Of a DNA stretch of 64,000 nucleotides, positions 36,331 through 44,923 are shown one piece after another (positions within the stretch are counted from its first letter, which is position 1; the number at the start of each line of letters is the position of its first letter). Source of the DNA: CAVSJJ01 sp963771015 (lineage in GTDB: Bacteria; Actinomycetota; Actinomycetes; Actinomycetales; Dermatophilaceae); contig CAVYRN010000014.1 of assembly GCA_963771015.1 (NCBI GenBank), positions 1 through 64,000 on the forward strand, in the 5' to 3' direction. Both the position numbers and the translations under genes were made by a program. Under the pieces are notes generated by a model. It did no database searches, had not been told where the DNA came from, and was given only the letters and a program-made list of their open reading frames with translations.

Positions 36331-36831
36331 ATGCACTCGCCACCGGCCCTGGGCGACGACCTGCTTCGCATCGCCGCCCGGCTGTCCCGCTGGGCCAGCC
36401 AGTCGGCGTCCTTCGACGTCCCCTCCGCCCAGGCACGGCTGCTCGCCCTCATCGACGAGAGCGGCACCGCGCGGGTCAGCGCGCTGGCACAGGCGGACCA
36501 CAGCAGCCAGCCGACCATCACCTCGCAGCTGCACCGGATGGAGTCCTCGGGCTGGGTCCGCCGCGAGGCGGACCCCGATGACGCCCGCGCATCGCTCATC
36601 TCCCTCACGCCGCCGGGCCGCGAGGCCCTCGCCGGTGTCCGGGCGGCCCGGGCCGCCGCCCTCGAACCGGCCATCGCCGGCCTCGCGGGTGCCGCCCACG
36701 AGCGCATCCGGGCCGCCGTCGAGGTCATGACCGAGCTCCTCCGGGCCGCCGACAACGGGTCCTTGCCCCGCCCCGGACACCCGCCCACTCCCCCGACCAC
36801 CGCGTCCCCGACATCCCGAGAGGACGGATGA
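36331..36831 (+). CDS. MarR-family transcriptional regulator
   Basis: 166 residues. The winged helix-turn-helix is clear: FDVPSAQARLLALIDESG, SALAQADHSSQPTITSQLHRMESSGWV (recognition helix), RREADPDDARASLISLTPPGREAL (wing with the DxRxxxxxLT core). Flanking helices form the dimer interface. Proteins of this type sense small phenolic or drug-like ligands and de-repress an adjacent transporter. The stop overlaps the start of the MFS gene by 4 bp (ATGA), so regulator and pump are made together and likely feed back on each other. Confidence 0.92.
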   Translation: MHSPPALGDDLLRIAARLSRWASQSASFDVPSAQARLLALIDESGTARVSALAQADHSSQPTITSQLHRMESSGWVRREADPDDARASLISLTPPGREALAGVRAARAAALEPAIAGLAGAAHERIRAAVEVMTELLRAADNGSLPRPGHPPTPPTTASPTSREDG

Positions 36832-38054
36832 CCCCACCCATGTGGCGCCAACCCAGGACCGTCTGGTCCGTTGCCTTCGCCTGCGTGATCTCGTTCATGG
36901 GCATCGGCCTCGTCGACCCGATCCTCAAGCCCATCGCCGACGAGCTGGGTGCTGGACCCTCGCAGGTCTCGCTGCTCTTCACGAGCTACATGGCGGTCAT
37001 GGGGGTCGCCATGCTCGGCACCGGGTGGGTCTCGAGCCGGATCGGCGCCAAGCGCACCCTTCTGCTCGGACTGGTCCTCATCATCACCGGTGCCGGGCTC
37101 GCCGGCAGCCAGGACTCCATCGGTGGCATCGTGGCCTTCCGGGCGCTCTGGGGACTCGGCAACGCCCTCTTCATCGCCACCGCCCTCGCGACCATCGTCA
37201 ACGCGGCGGCGGGTTCTGTCGCCCAGGCGATCATCCTCTACGAGGCGGCCCTCGGTGTCGGGATCTCGACGGGTCCACTGCTCGGCGGATGGCTCGGCGG
37301 CATCTCGTGGAGGGCACCGTTCTTCGGCGTCTCCGTCCTCATGTCCGTGGCCCTCGTCGCGATCCTGGCGACGCTGCCCCCCACCCCGCGGCCGCAGCGG
37401 TCCTCGTCCATCGCCGCTCCACTCAGGGCCCTGGGTCACCGTGGCCTGCTCACCGTGGGCCTCACCGCCCTGCTGTACAACTTCGGCTTCTTCACCCTGC
37501 TCGCCTTCACCCCGTTCCCGTTGGCGATGAACGCGCATCAGATCGGGCTCATCTTCTTCGGCTGGGGCGTCCTCCTCGCGGTCACCTCCGTCTTCGTCGC
37601 CCCGTGGATCCAGCGACGGGCCGGCACCCTGGCCGGCATCATCGGTGCACTCCTCGGCTTCGCCGCCCTCCTCGCGGTGATGGCGGTCGACACCGAGTCC
37701 AAGCCCGTCCTCGTCGCGTGCGTGGTCGTTGCCGGGGCCTTCATCGGGGTCAACAACACCCTCATCACCGAGACCGTGATGAAGGTGTCGCCGGTCGAAC
37801 GCGGTGTGGCGTCGGCGGCCTACAGCTTCGTCCGGTTCGGCGGCGGCGCCGTAGCCCCGTGGCTGGCCGGCACACTCGGCGAGCGCTCCGTTCACGTCCC
37901 GTTCTGGGTCGGCGCCGGCGCGGTCGCCGCCGCTGTCCCCGTCCTGCTGAGCGCCCGCTCGTTCGTGGCCGTCGTCGACGCCGAGCCGGGCCACGGCGCG
38001 GAACGGGTCTCCTCCGAGATCGAGGCTGAGGCACTCACCGTCGGCGACAGCTGA
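36828..38054 (+). CDS. MFS drug-type efflux transporter
   Basis: 408 residues with about 12 hydrophobic spans. Landmarks: FMGIGLVDPILKPIADELGA in helix 1, the loop 2-3 motif GWVSSRIGAKRTLLLGL, RALWGLGNALFIATALATIV (helix 4), and motif C-like YEAALGVGISTGPLLGGWLGG in helix 5, which marks drug/proton antiporters. A second half follows with NNTLITETVMKVSP and VASAAYSFVRFGGGAVAP. Probably exports a hydrophobic compound in exchange for protons. It is coupled to the MarR gene by a 4-bp overlap and ends in a hairpin facing the PDH-type operon. Confidence 0.92.
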   Translation: MTPPMWRQPRTVWSVAFACVISFMGIGLVDPILKPIADELGAGPSQVSLLFTSYMAVMGVAMLGTGWVSSRIGAKRTLLLGLVLIITGAGLAGSQDSIGGIVAFRALWGLGNALFIATALATIVNAAAGSVAQAIILYEAALGVGISTGPLLGGWLGGISWRAPFFGVSVLMSVALVAILATLPPTPRPQRSSSIAAPLRALGHRGLLTVGLTALLYNFGFFTLLAFTPFPLAMNAHQIGLIFFGWGVLLAVTSVFVAPWIQRRAGTLAGIIGALLGFAALLAVMAVDTESKPVLVACVVVAGAFIGVNNTLITETVMKVSPVERGVASAAYSFVRFGGGAVAPWLAGTLGERSVHVPFWVGAGAVAAAVPVLLSARSFVAVVDAEPGHGAERVSSEIEAEALTVGDS

Positions 38055-38079
38055 GCGCGGGCCGACTCGGCCGCCGCGC
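38055..38079. terminator. Terminator between convergent MFS and ACP genes
   Basis: GCGCGG(G)CCG ACT CGG...CCGCGC, starting right after the MFS stop codon, forms a GC-rich stem of about nine pairs with a small bulge. It lies exactly in the 27-bp gap between two converging genes, so it may end both transcripts. Confidence 0.6.
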
Positions 38080-38081
38080 CC

Positions 38082-38372
38082 TCAGCCGGTGCCGTGGGCG
38101 CGCATGAGGAGGAACGCCGTCGCCGAGCCGATGGTGCGTAGCGACTCGGCCTCGTGGTCCTCGATGCGGAAGCCGACGATGCCGCTCAGCCGCTCGACGA
38201 TCTCGACGAAGTCGAGCGAGTCAAGCTCGAACCAGTCACGCAGGTCCGCGTCGGCGGGAACCTCGGCGAGGTCCGCGGCAGGCACCACGTGGGCGACCGC
38301 CTCCTGCAGGGCGGCCCGGGCCCCCTCGCGTGTCAGGCCGGGTGACGCGGCCGGTGCGGGTGCTGGAGTCAT
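38082..38372 (-). CDS. Acyl carrier protein
   Basis: 96 residues. The carrier core reads DLRDWFELDSLDFVEIVERLSG, with S52 in the DSL motif ready for phosphopantetheine, then FRIEDHEAESLRTIGSATAFL. Before it is a short Ala/Pro N-terminal tail. ATG 38372 lies 7 bp after the E2 stop, making this the last gene of the acs-E1-E2 operon. A free ACP behind a 2-oxoacid dehydrogenase complex is not a textbook arrangement. Unlike the giant synthase's carriers, this one keeps the serine, so it is a certain PPTase substrate. It may shuttle an acyl group made by the complex. Confidence 0.88.
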   Translation of the reverse strand: MTPAPAPAASPGLTREGARAALQEAVAHVVPAADLAEVPADADLRDWFELDSLDFVEIVERLSGIVGFRIEDHEAESLRTIGSATAFLLMRAHGTG

Positions 38373-38379
38373 GTCGTCA

Positions 38380-39621
38380 TCACTCCTCCGGGTGCTGCAA
38401 GGTCCGGTCCAGGGCCTTGAGGAATCGAGAACCCACCGCGCCATCGGTGGCTCGGTGGTCGGCCGCGAGTGTCACGGTCACGAGCGGCCGGATGCCGATC
38501 ATCCCGTCGACGGCCCAGGGCCGGTCCGAGACCGCACCGAACCCCACGAGGGCCACCTGCGGCGGATAGATGACCCCGGCGACACTCTCGACCCCCTGGT
38601 CACCGAGGTTCGACACGGTGAGGCTCGGTGGCGCCAGCTCGGAGCCGCGAAGCCGTCCGCTGCGTGCCCGGCGGGTGAGGTCGCGGATCCGGGCCATCAT
38701 CTCGACGACATCAAGGGTCTCGGCGGCCTGGATCGTCGGTACGAGGAGCCCACCGGTCCGCAGCGACAGGATGAGGCCCAGGTCGACGTGCTCGGCGGGG
38801 TGGAAGGCGTCCTCGACCCAGTGTCCGTTGAGCTCGGGCACCTCGTGGGCCGCGCGGGCCGCGGCGCGCAGGAGCGCGGCGGCGGGAACGAGTCGCTCGG
38901 CCATCGACAGCTCGAGGTTCCGCTCGTGGAGCCACGCCGCCGTGCGATGGAGGTCGACGGTGAGGGTGAGGTAGTAGTGGGGGATGTCGGTGTTGGACCG
39001 GGCCATCAGTGCAGCGATGCTGCGCCGCATGTCGACCGCCCGAGCCACGACGTCGTGCTCGGCGCCCGGTGGGGAGACGGCACCGGCCACCGGCGTCTGG
39101 GTCAGCCGCGCCTCGGCGGCCGCCGGGGCCGCCGCGCGGACGTCCTCGGCGCGGACGACCCCGCCCAGCCCCGTCCCGTGAACACCGCCGAGGTCCACCC
39201 CGAGCTCGGCGGCGAGACGCCGGGCGAGCGGCGAGATGCGGCGGCCGGCACTGTCATGCGGGCCATGCCCGTGGCTCGGGGGTCCGGCGACCGCCGGCGT
39301 GGCCTCGCTCGTCGCCGAGGCCACCGTCCCCGAGGTCGCGTCGGCGGCACCGTCCAGGTGCGTCGGCCGGCCCGCCTCGGTGCCGTCGAGGGGCGCGAGC
39401 CGCGCGAGAACGGTCCCCACGGGCACGATGCTCCCGGGGTCGACATCGAGCGAGCCGATGACGCCGTCGTCGAAGCACTCGACCTCGATGGCCGATTTCG
39501 AGGTGTCGACGACAGCGACGACGTCGCCCCGGTGGACGACGTCGCCCGGCGCGACGAGCCACTGCAGCAGGGTGCCCTCGGTCATGTCGGCGCCGAGGGA
39601 CGGCATCCGGAACTCAGGCAT
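38380..39621 (-). CDS. 2-oxoacid dehydrogenase E2 (dihydrolipoamide acyltransferase)
   Basis: 413 residues. The N-terminal lipoyl domain begins MPEFRMPSLGADMTEG, with K42 in VDTSKSAIEVE. A Pro/Ala/Ser linker follows, then a peripheral-subunit-binding domain (RISPLARRLAAELGVDLGGVHGTG). The catalytic domain ends in TVTLAADHRATDGAVGSRFL, with the HRxTDG active-site histidine (H389). It would transfer the acyl group from lipoate to CoA. A single lipoyl domain and a core of this length resemble bacterial acetoin/pyruvate-type E2. The ATG lies within an 8-bp overlap with the E1 beta stop. No E3 gene is present nearby. Confidence 0.92.
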   Translation of the reverse strand: MPEFRMPSLGADMTEGTLLQWLVAPGDVVHRGDVVAVVDTSKSAIEVECFDDGVIGSLDVDPGSIVPVGTVLARLAPLDGTEAGRPTHLDGAADATSGTVASATSEATPAVAGPPSHGHGPHDSAGRRISPLARRLAAELGVDLGGVHGTGLGGVVRAEDVRAAAPAAAEARLTQTPVAGAVSPPGAEHDVVARAVDMRRSIAALMARSNTDIPHYYLTLTVDLHRTAAWLHERNLELSMAERLVPAAALLRAAARAAHEVPELNGHWVEDAFHPAEHVDLGLILSLRTGGLLVPTIQAAETLDVVEMMARIRDLTRRARSGRLRGSELAPPSLTVSNLGDQGVESVAGVIYPPQVALVGFGAVSDRPWAVDGMIGIRPLVTVTLAADHRATDGAVGSRFLKALDRTLQHPEE

Positions 39622-40633
39622 CGGCACCCACCACCCGACGAGCCGCCGCGACGACGTCGGCGACCTGGGGCAAGGCAGCATCCTCGAGATGCTTGGCGTA
39701 CGGCAGCGGGACCTCGGCGCCGCAGACCCGCTCGACGGGAGCGTCGAGGTCGTAGAGCGCGTGTTCGGCGATCCGGGCACTGACCTCGGCCGAGACGCCG
39801 ACGCTGCGCCAGCCCTCGTCGACGACGACGGCCCGGTGGGTCCGGGCAACCGAGCCGAGGATCGTGTCGTCGTCCAACGGACGCAGCACGCGGAGGTCGA
39901 CGACCTCTGCGTCGATCCCCTGTCCAGCAAGGACCTCTGCCGCGGCCATCGCCCGCGGCACCGTCCCGCCAAAGCCGAGGAGGGTGAGGTCCGAGCCCGC
40001 CCGGCGGACCATGGCGTGGGCGATGTCGACCTCGACCGGCACCTCGGGCAGCTCGCCCTTGAGGGTGTAGAGCGAGCCGTGCTCGAAGATGACCACCGGG
40101 TCGGGGTCCTCCAGCGCCGGCCACAGCATCCCGCGGGCGTCCTCGAGGGTCGCCGGAGCGAGCACGGTGAGCCCCGGGATGTGGGCGTAGTAGGCCTCGA
40201 GGCTGTGCGAGTGCTGGGCGGCCAGCTGGCGCCCGCCGCCGGTCGTCATCCGGATGACGACCGGGACCGACACCTGGCCGCCGGACATGTGCCGGAGGGT
40301 GGCCGCGTTGTTGAGGATCTGGTCGAGGGCGAGCAGGCTGAAGTTCACCGTCATGATCTCGACGATGGGGCGCATCCCGCCGAGGGCAGCCCCGATGCCG
40401 GCGCCGGTGAACGCTGACTCCGACAGCGGGGTGTCCCGGATCCGCTCCTCGCCGAACTCCTCGAGCAGCCCCAGGCTCACCGCGAAGCAGCCGCCGTACC
40501 GGCCGACGTCCTCGCCCATGAGGAAGACCCGGTCGTCGCGCTTCATCGCCTCCCGATGGGCCTCTCGCAGCGCCTCGCGGTACGTCGTCTCGCGCGTCGC
40601 CCGGTCCGTCGGGTCGCGCAGCGTCGTCGTCAC
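39614..40633 (-). CDS. 2-oxoacid dehydrogenase E1 component, beta subunit
   Basis: 339 residues of the transketolase pyrimidine-binding family. TYREALREAHREAMKRDDRVFLMGEDVGRYGG, LLEEFGEERIRDTPLSESAFTGAGIGAALGG, RPIVEIMTVNFSLLALDQI(LNNAA) and GQVSVPVVIRM follow the family closely, with GLTVLAPATLEDARGML and DPVVIFEH afterwards. The C-terminal transketolase domain includes VVDLRVLRPLDDDTI. With E1 alpha it decarboxylates a 2-oxo acid on ThDP. It overlaps E1 alpha by 4 bp and E2 by 8 bp, so all three are translated in a fixed ratio. Confidence 0.94.
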   Translation of the reverse strand: MTTTLRDPTDRATRETTYREALREAHREAMKRDDRVFLMGEDVGRYGGCFAVSLGLLEEFGEERIRDTPLSESAFTGAGIGAALGGMRPIVEIMTVNFSLLALDQILNNAATLRHMSGGQVSVPVVIRMTTGGGRQLAAQHSHSLEAYYAHIPGLTVLAPATLEDARGMLWPALEDPDPVVIFEHGSLYTLKGELPEVPVEVDIAHAMVRRAGSDLTLLGFGGTVPRAMAAAEVLAGQGIDAEVVDLRVLRPLDDDTILGSVARTHRAVVVDEGWRSVGVSAEVSARIAEHALYDLDAPVERVCGAEVPLPYAKHLEDAALPQVADVVAAARRVVGADA

Positions 40634-41718
40634 GACCGTGCTCCCTCCTCCTCGCCGCCGGGGGGCTCCCGCAGGGCACCGCCCTGCCCGGCGTCCTCAG
40701 CCAGGGTCATGACGAACCGGGTGAGGTCCGCCACGGGCTCCCACGGGCCGGCCTCGGCCGCCACCACGGCCGCCTCGACCTCGGCAGAGGCCTCGGCCTC
40801 GAGCCGGTCGAGATCCACGGTCGTGAGCCCGCCGGACTCCACCAGCCGGTCCGCGAGGGTCGTGATGGGGTCGAGCCGTTTGAAGTGCTCGATCTCGTCC
40901 TTGTCGCGGTACCGGTCCGGGTCGTACATCGAGTGGGCCCGGAAGCGGTAGGTCTGCAGCTCAAGGAAGACCGGGCCGCCGCCGCCGCGGATGAGGGCCA
41001 CGGCCTTGTCGGTCGCCTCCCGGACCGCCTCGACGTCCATACCGTCGACCGCCCACGCTGTGAGCCCGTATGCCGCGGCCCGGGCCGCGAGGTCGGTGTT
41101 GGCGTGCTCGCGCGGGAGGGCCGTCCCCATGGCGTACCGGTTGTTCTCGCAGCAGAACAGCACCGGCAGCTGCCACAGGGCGGCGAGGTTCGCGCTCTCG
41201 TGGAACTCCCCCTCGGCGAACGCCCCGTCTCCGAAGATGACCGCGGTGACGGCCGATCGGCGCTGCATCGCATCGGCGAGGGCGAGGCCCACCGCGACGG
41301 GTAGCCCCCCGCCGACGATGGCGTTGCCGCCGTAGAACCGCTGCTCCGCGTCGAAGAGGTGCATCGACCCGCCGCGGCCGCGGCTGCACCCGGTTGCCTT
41401 GCCGTAGAGCTCGGCCATGACGCTCGCCGGCGAGATGCCTCGGGCGAGGGCATGGCCGTGCTCCCGGTATGTCGAGACGACCGCGTCCTCGTGCCCGAGC
41501 GCACCGAGCACGCCGACGGCGGTCGCCTCCTCACCGATGCACAGGTGAAGGAAGCCGCGGATCTTCGTCATGCTGTAGAGCTCGGCGCACTTCTCCTCAA
41601 AGCGTCGGATGAGGATCATCTCGGCGAGCATGCCGACGGGATCGGCGGTGACGGGGGACACCGGCTCCGGGGTGCTCGCCTGGGTGGGTCCGGGTGTGGG
41701 TGTGGCTGTTCTGGTCAT
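40630..41718 (-). CDS. 2-oxoacid dehydrogenase E1 component, alpha subunit
   Basis: 362 residues. MILIRRFEEKCAELYSMTKIRGFLH(LCIGEE) opens the dehydrogenase E1 fold. The ThDP motif is GDGAFAEGEFHESANLAA...CCENNRYAMGT, and the substrate/phosphorylation loop region reads TYRFRAHSMYDPDRYRD. YGKATGCSRGRGGSMH is typical of pyruvate and acetoin dehydrogenases alike, so the substrate (pyruvate or acetoin) is not settled. The ATG at 41718 overlaps the ligase stop by 4 bp. An extended Pro/Thr N-terminus of about 28 residues precedes the fold. Confidence 0.93.
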   Translation of the reverse strand: MTRTATPTPGPTQASTPEPVSPVTADPVGMLAEMILIRRFEEKCAELYSMTKIRGFLHLCIGEEATAVGVLGALGHEDAVVSTYREHGHALARGISPASVMAELYGKATGCSRGRGGSMHLFDAEQRFYGGNAIVGGGLPVAVGLALADAMQRRSAVTAVIFGDGAFAEGEFHESANLAALWQLPVLFCCENNRYAMGTALPREHANTDLAARAAAYGLTAWAVDGMDVEAVREATDKAVALIRGGGGPVFLELQTYRFRAHSMYDPDRYRDKDEIEHFKRLDPITTLADRLVESGGLTTVDLDRLEAEASAEVEAAVVAAEAGPWEPVADLTRFVMTLAEDAGQGGALREPPGGEEEGARS

Positions 41719-43505
41719 GGCGTCTGCTCCACGGTTGAGATGTCTCCCTCGGGCAGCCCGAGCTCGCGAGCCTTGAGGAGCCGCCGCATCACCTTGCCGC
41801 TGCGGGTATGCGGCAGGTGCTGCTCGAACGCGATCTCCCTCGGGGCGACTGAGCCCAGCCGGTGCCGGCCGAACATGATGAGCTCGCGGCGCAGCGTCTC
41901 CGACGGCTCGACGCCGGGGGCGAGCGAGACGAAGGCCTTGACGATCTCGCCGGCAAGGGTGTCCGGTTTGCCGATGACTCCCGCTTCGGAGACTGCGGGG
42001 TGCTCCATGAGGGTGCTCTCGACCTCGAACGGCCCGATGAGATGGCCGGCCGACTTGATGACGTCGTCGGCCCGTCCCACGAACCACACGTAGCCGTCGG
42101 CGTCGATCCGGGCCAGGTCGCCGGTGAGGTACCAGCCGCCCCGGAAGGCGGCGGCATACCGCTCCGGCTGGTCGAGGTAGGCGCGGAACATCGACGGCCA
42201 CCCGGGACGAACGGCGAGCTCGCCGACCTCGTCGGGACCGGTGAGCACCGTGACGGTGCCGTCGTGGACGGCCGCCCGTCCGTCGGGCCCCCGTTCGAGA
42301 ACGCCGACCTCGATGCCGGGGACCGGCCGGCCCATCGACCCCGGCCGGATCGGCAGGCCCGGCACGTTGCTGATCATGATCGCGCCGGTCTCCGTCTGCC
42401 ACCACGTGTCGTGGATGGGCATGTCGAACGCCTCGGTGCCCCAGACCACCGCTTCGGGGTTGAGCGGCTCGCCGACGCTGACGACGTGCCGCAGGTGCGA
42501 GAGGTCGTGGGCCCGGGCCATCTCGGCGCCGCTGCGCATGAGCATCCGCAGCGCCGTCGGTGCCGTGTAGAACACCGAGACGTGCTCGGCCTCGAGGATC
42601 GAGTACCACCGCTGGGCGTCGAAGTCGGCCGCGTCCGTGACGACCGTCGTGCCACAGGTCAGCGGGCCGATGATCCCGTACGAGGTGCCGGTCACCCAGC
42701 CCGGGTCGGCCGTGCACCAGAAGATGTCGTCCTCGTGGATGTCCAGGACCATCCGCGCCGTCGCGTGGTGGGCGACGACCGCCTCGTGGACATGGACGGC
42801 ACCCTTGGGCAGACCGGTCGTGCCGCTGGTGAAGTGCAGCAGGGCGGGGTCCTCGGGACGCGTGTCCGCGACATCCGGCCGGGGCCTGCCGGCCACCCGT
42901 GCGGTCGCGTCGGCCCACGAGATCGTGCCCGCGGGGGCGTCGTCGTCGATGACGATGACGACCGAGAGGTCCGGCAGCTCGGCCCGCCCGTCCGCGACCT
43001 TGCGCTCGTAGGACTCCCGGTCGGTGACGAGCAGTCGGGCGCGTCCGAGCTGCAGCCGCTGCCGGACCGGCCCGGGGCCGAAGGCCGGGAACAGGGGACA
43101 GTAGACGCCGCCGTTCCAGAGCGTCCCGAGTGCGGTGACGAAGAGCTGCGCGGATCGAGGGAGGAGGGTGCAGACCCGGTCGCCGAGGCCGACGCCCAGC
43201 TCGGTCAGCACGGCCGCGAACTCGGCGACCGACGCCGCGAGCTCGGCGTAGGTCAGCTCCGTCGATGAGCGGGTCCGGTCGAGGAAGCGAACCGCCACCG
43301 CCCCGCCCCGCCCCGCGTCGACCTGGCGCTGGACGGCCTGGTAGGCGATGTTGAGCCGTTGCCCGGGTTCGGGGGCCAGCCAGGTGCGGGCCTGGTCCCA
43401 CGTGAAGGTCCGCACCCGGTCGGCGTAGTCACCGATGATCGGTGGCCGGTCCGGGGTGTGGTCGAGAACCGGATAGTCACCTGTCGCGGGTCGCGTGTCC
43501 AACAT
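41715..43505 (-). CDS. Acetyl-CoA synthetase-like (AMP-forming) ligase
   Basis: 596 residues of the adenylate-forming family. HFTSGTTGLPKGAVHVH is the P-loop (A3), DPGWVTGTSYGIIGPL and HDTWWQTETGAIMIS (A5) are acetate-type, GWYLTGDLARIDADGYVWFVGRADDVIKSAGHLI is A7/A8 (split here by its length), and HTRSGKVMRRLLKA carries the catalytic lysine near the C-terminus. Shorter than E. coli Acs (about 650) and similar to AcsA-type enzymes. It would activate acetate or another short acid. It is the first gene of the minus-strand operon with E1 alpha, suggesting both branches feed one acyl-CoA pool. Start ATG 43505. Confidence 0.9.
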   Translation of the reverse strand: MLDTRPATGDYPVLDHTPDRPPIIGDYADRVRTFTWDQARTWLAPEPGQRLNIAYQAVQRQVDAGRGGAVAVRFLDRTRSSTELTYAELAASVAEFAAVLTELGVGLGDRVCTLLPRSAQLFVTALGTLWNGGVYCPLFPAFGPGPVRQRLQLGRARLLVTDRESYERKVADGRAELPDLSVVIVIDDDAPAGTISWADATARVAGRPRPDVADTRPEDPALLHFTSGTTGLPKGAVHVHEAVVAHHATARMVLDIHEDDIFWCTADPGWVTGTSYGIIGPLTCGTTVVTDAADFDAQRWYSILEAEHVSVFYTAPTALRMLMRSGAEMARAHDLSHLRHVVSVGEPLNPEAVVWGTEAFDMPIHDTWWQTETGAIMISNVPGLPIRPGSMGRPVPGIEVGVLERGPDGRAAVHDGTVTVLTGPDEVGELAVRPGWPSMFRAYLDQPERYAAAFRGGWYLTGDLARIDADGYVWFVGRADDVIKSAGHLIGPFEVESTLMEHPAVSEAGVIGKPDTLAGEIVKAFVSLAPGVEPSETLRRELIMFGRHRLGSVAPREIAFEQHLPHTRSGKVMRRLLKARELGLPEGDISTVEQTP

Positions 43506-43572
43506 GGTCGTGGTCCTCCGCTTCTGCGCGCTGCGCGCGTCACCCTCCCTGCCCCTGGTCCGCGGGCCGGTC

Positions 43573-43609
43573 GGGCGGAGGTGACGGGGCAGGCGTGACG
43601 CCTCCGCCC
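43573..43609. terminator. Hairpin between the DUF1918/DUF1876 gene and the acs-type operon
   Basis: A 9-bp stem GGGCGGAGG / CCTCCGCCC (43573-43581, 43601-43609) with a 19-base loop lies about 10 bp past the stop of the upstream minus-strand gene and about 70 bp before the ligase start. There is no T-run. It may end the upstream transcript and leave the ligase operon to its own promoter. Confidence 0.5.
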
Positions 43610-43619
43610 CGGTTCCCGC

Positions 43620-44177
43620 TCAGCTTCGGCGTAGCCGAGCCGCGTCTCCCGTGAGGGCCTCGATGTCCTGCTCGGCCGTCTCGAGGAGCTGGTCGGCGAG
43701 GTGGCGCAAGGCGCGGGCGACGGCGACCTCGTCCCCGATCTCGGGGATCGAACGGTCGTCGGGGGCGCGATGGCTGCTCCCCCGGGCCGTGAGATGGCTC
43801 GGCGCCTCGGAGAGCAGAACGACGTTGGCACTCGTGTCGTCGCCGGACTCGAAGATCGATACGCGGATCGTCCACTCCCGGACGTGCCCGGCCTCGCTCC
43901 CGGAGGTGGGTCCTGGCCCGACCGCCGAGCCGATCGCACCGGCCAGGTCGTCGAGGGCGCGCGCGGCCGGCGGCGGCTCCGCGCCCGGAGCATGACCGCC
44001 GATCCGCAGCACCGCCCCGGGACCCGGATAGATGATCCCGACGTGTCCGTCGTCCCACCGCACGGCATACGGAGGTCCGCCGTCCGGGCCGCGGACCTCG
44101 ATCACCTCACCGCTGCGGGTTGGCTCGTCGACATGGACCGCCGCGAGGACGATCTGGTCTCCCACTGTGGCCTTCAC
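43620..44177 (-). CDS. DUF1918-DUF1876 two-domain protein
   Basis: 185 residues joining two small actinobacterial domains. Residues 1-60 are DUF1918: MKATVGDQIVLAAVHVDEP, GEVIEVRGPDGGPPYAVRW, DDGHVGIIYPGPGAVL. After a linker, residues about 100-180 are DUF1876: REWTIRVSIFESGDDTSA, LTARGSSHRAP, PEIGDEVAVARALRHLADQLLETAEQDIEALTG. Neither domain has an established biochemical role; they are often separate proteins, so the fusion is useful for linking them. GTG 44177. The gene is divergent from the ATPase operon. Confidence 0.85.
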   Translation of the reverse strand: MKATVGDQIVLAAVHVDEPTRSGEVIEVRGPDGGPPYAVRWDDGHVGIIYPGPGAVLRIGGHAPGAEPPPAARALDDLAGAIGSAVGPGPTSGSEAGHVREWTIRVSIFESGDDTSANVVLLSEAPSHLTARGSSHRAPDDRSIPEIGDEVAVARALRHLADQLLETAEQDIEALTGDAARLRRS

Positions 44178-44473
44178 CGCGCACCTCCGACTCTCGACCG
44201 GCGTGCCGTGTCGGCACTGCCGCCCCTGCGGCGCCGCGGTCGGCCGTGACCGACGCATCTGCCCGCGGTTTGCCTCGCGCGGTGCTACATCCAGTAGAGC
44301 ACCACCGGTGACGGCAGGTGGCGGGCTGTTGCCAAGGTCGCACCCGCTCGACGATCTTGCCGGGGACCGCGCGCCCGTCGTGTGAGCCGCGGCACCTGCG
44401 AGCGCCTGCCCTGGACTCGCACGCCGCCTCGCGAGGAGACTGATGGAAGCGGCGTCCAGGAAGGAGGCTGCGG
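44178..44473. promoter_or_regulatory. Divergent control region of the V/A-ATPase operon
   Basis: 296 bp between the divergent DUF1918/DUF1876 gene and the first ATPase gene. No ORF is supported. A TTGCC...TGTGAG-like arrangement exists around 44333-44390 but is too weak to call. The AAGGAGG site for the first ATPase gene lies near 44460. Promoters for both directions are expected here. Confidence 0.4.
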
Positions 44474-44923
44474 GTGCCAAGGGTGCGCGATCTGCTCCAC
44501 CGGTTCCGCCCGGCGGGGGCACCGGGGCCGGCCGGCTCGGCCGCCGTGCCCGTCGACCACGGCGCCGACCGTGCTGCCGAGCTCGCTCCCGTCTTCGCCC
44601 TCCTTGCCGACACCGAGAGGCGGTGTACCGAGCTGCGCGAACGGGCCGGCCGGGACGCCGAGGACATCCGGGACAGGGCGCGGGAGTCCTCCCGGGCCAC
44701 TCTCGCCGACGCCGAGCTCCGCGCCGCGAGTGAGCGAGCCGACGCTGCCGCGGGCGTCGCCGAGGAGGCGTCCGGCGACTCGGCGGCGACCGTCGCTGCC
44801 GCGCACCGGGACGCCGACCGCCTCCGGGACCGCGCCACCGAGCGCACGCCCCGCTGGGTGGGGCGGGTCGTCGACGAGGTCGAGAAGGTGCTCGACGCGG
44901 CACCGGGGGCCGACCCCCGATGA
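44474..44923 (+). CDS. V/A-type ATPase coiled-coil subunit G/H-like
   Basis: 149 residues, rich in Ala, Glu, Arg and Asp with heptad spacing (ERRCTELRERAGRDAEDIRDRARESSRATLADAELRAASERADAAA region, about residues 40-115). This suits the long helical stator subunit G (H) that pairs with subunit E. No other motif is present, so the call rests on position as first gene of the operon and composition. GTG 44474 follows a strong AAGGAGG. The stop overlaps subunit C by 4 bp (ATGA). Confidence 0.6.
   Translation: MPRVRDLLHRFRPAGAPGPAGSAAVPVDHGADRAAELAPVFALLADTERRCTELRERAGRDAEDIRDRARESSRATLADAELRAASERADAAAGVAEEASGDSAATVAAAHRDADRLRDRATERTPRWVGRVVDEVEKVLDAAPGADPR

Noticed and set aside
36114..37994. 626-residue minus-strand frame opposite MarR/MFS
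   Set aside because: It contains no motif and overlaps two well-supported genes in full.
43620..44903. Long upstream extension of the DUF1918/DUF1876 gene
   Set aside because: Residues before GTG 44177 are Arg/Pro-rich nonsense overlapping the ATPase genes; the domain starts exactly at this GTG.
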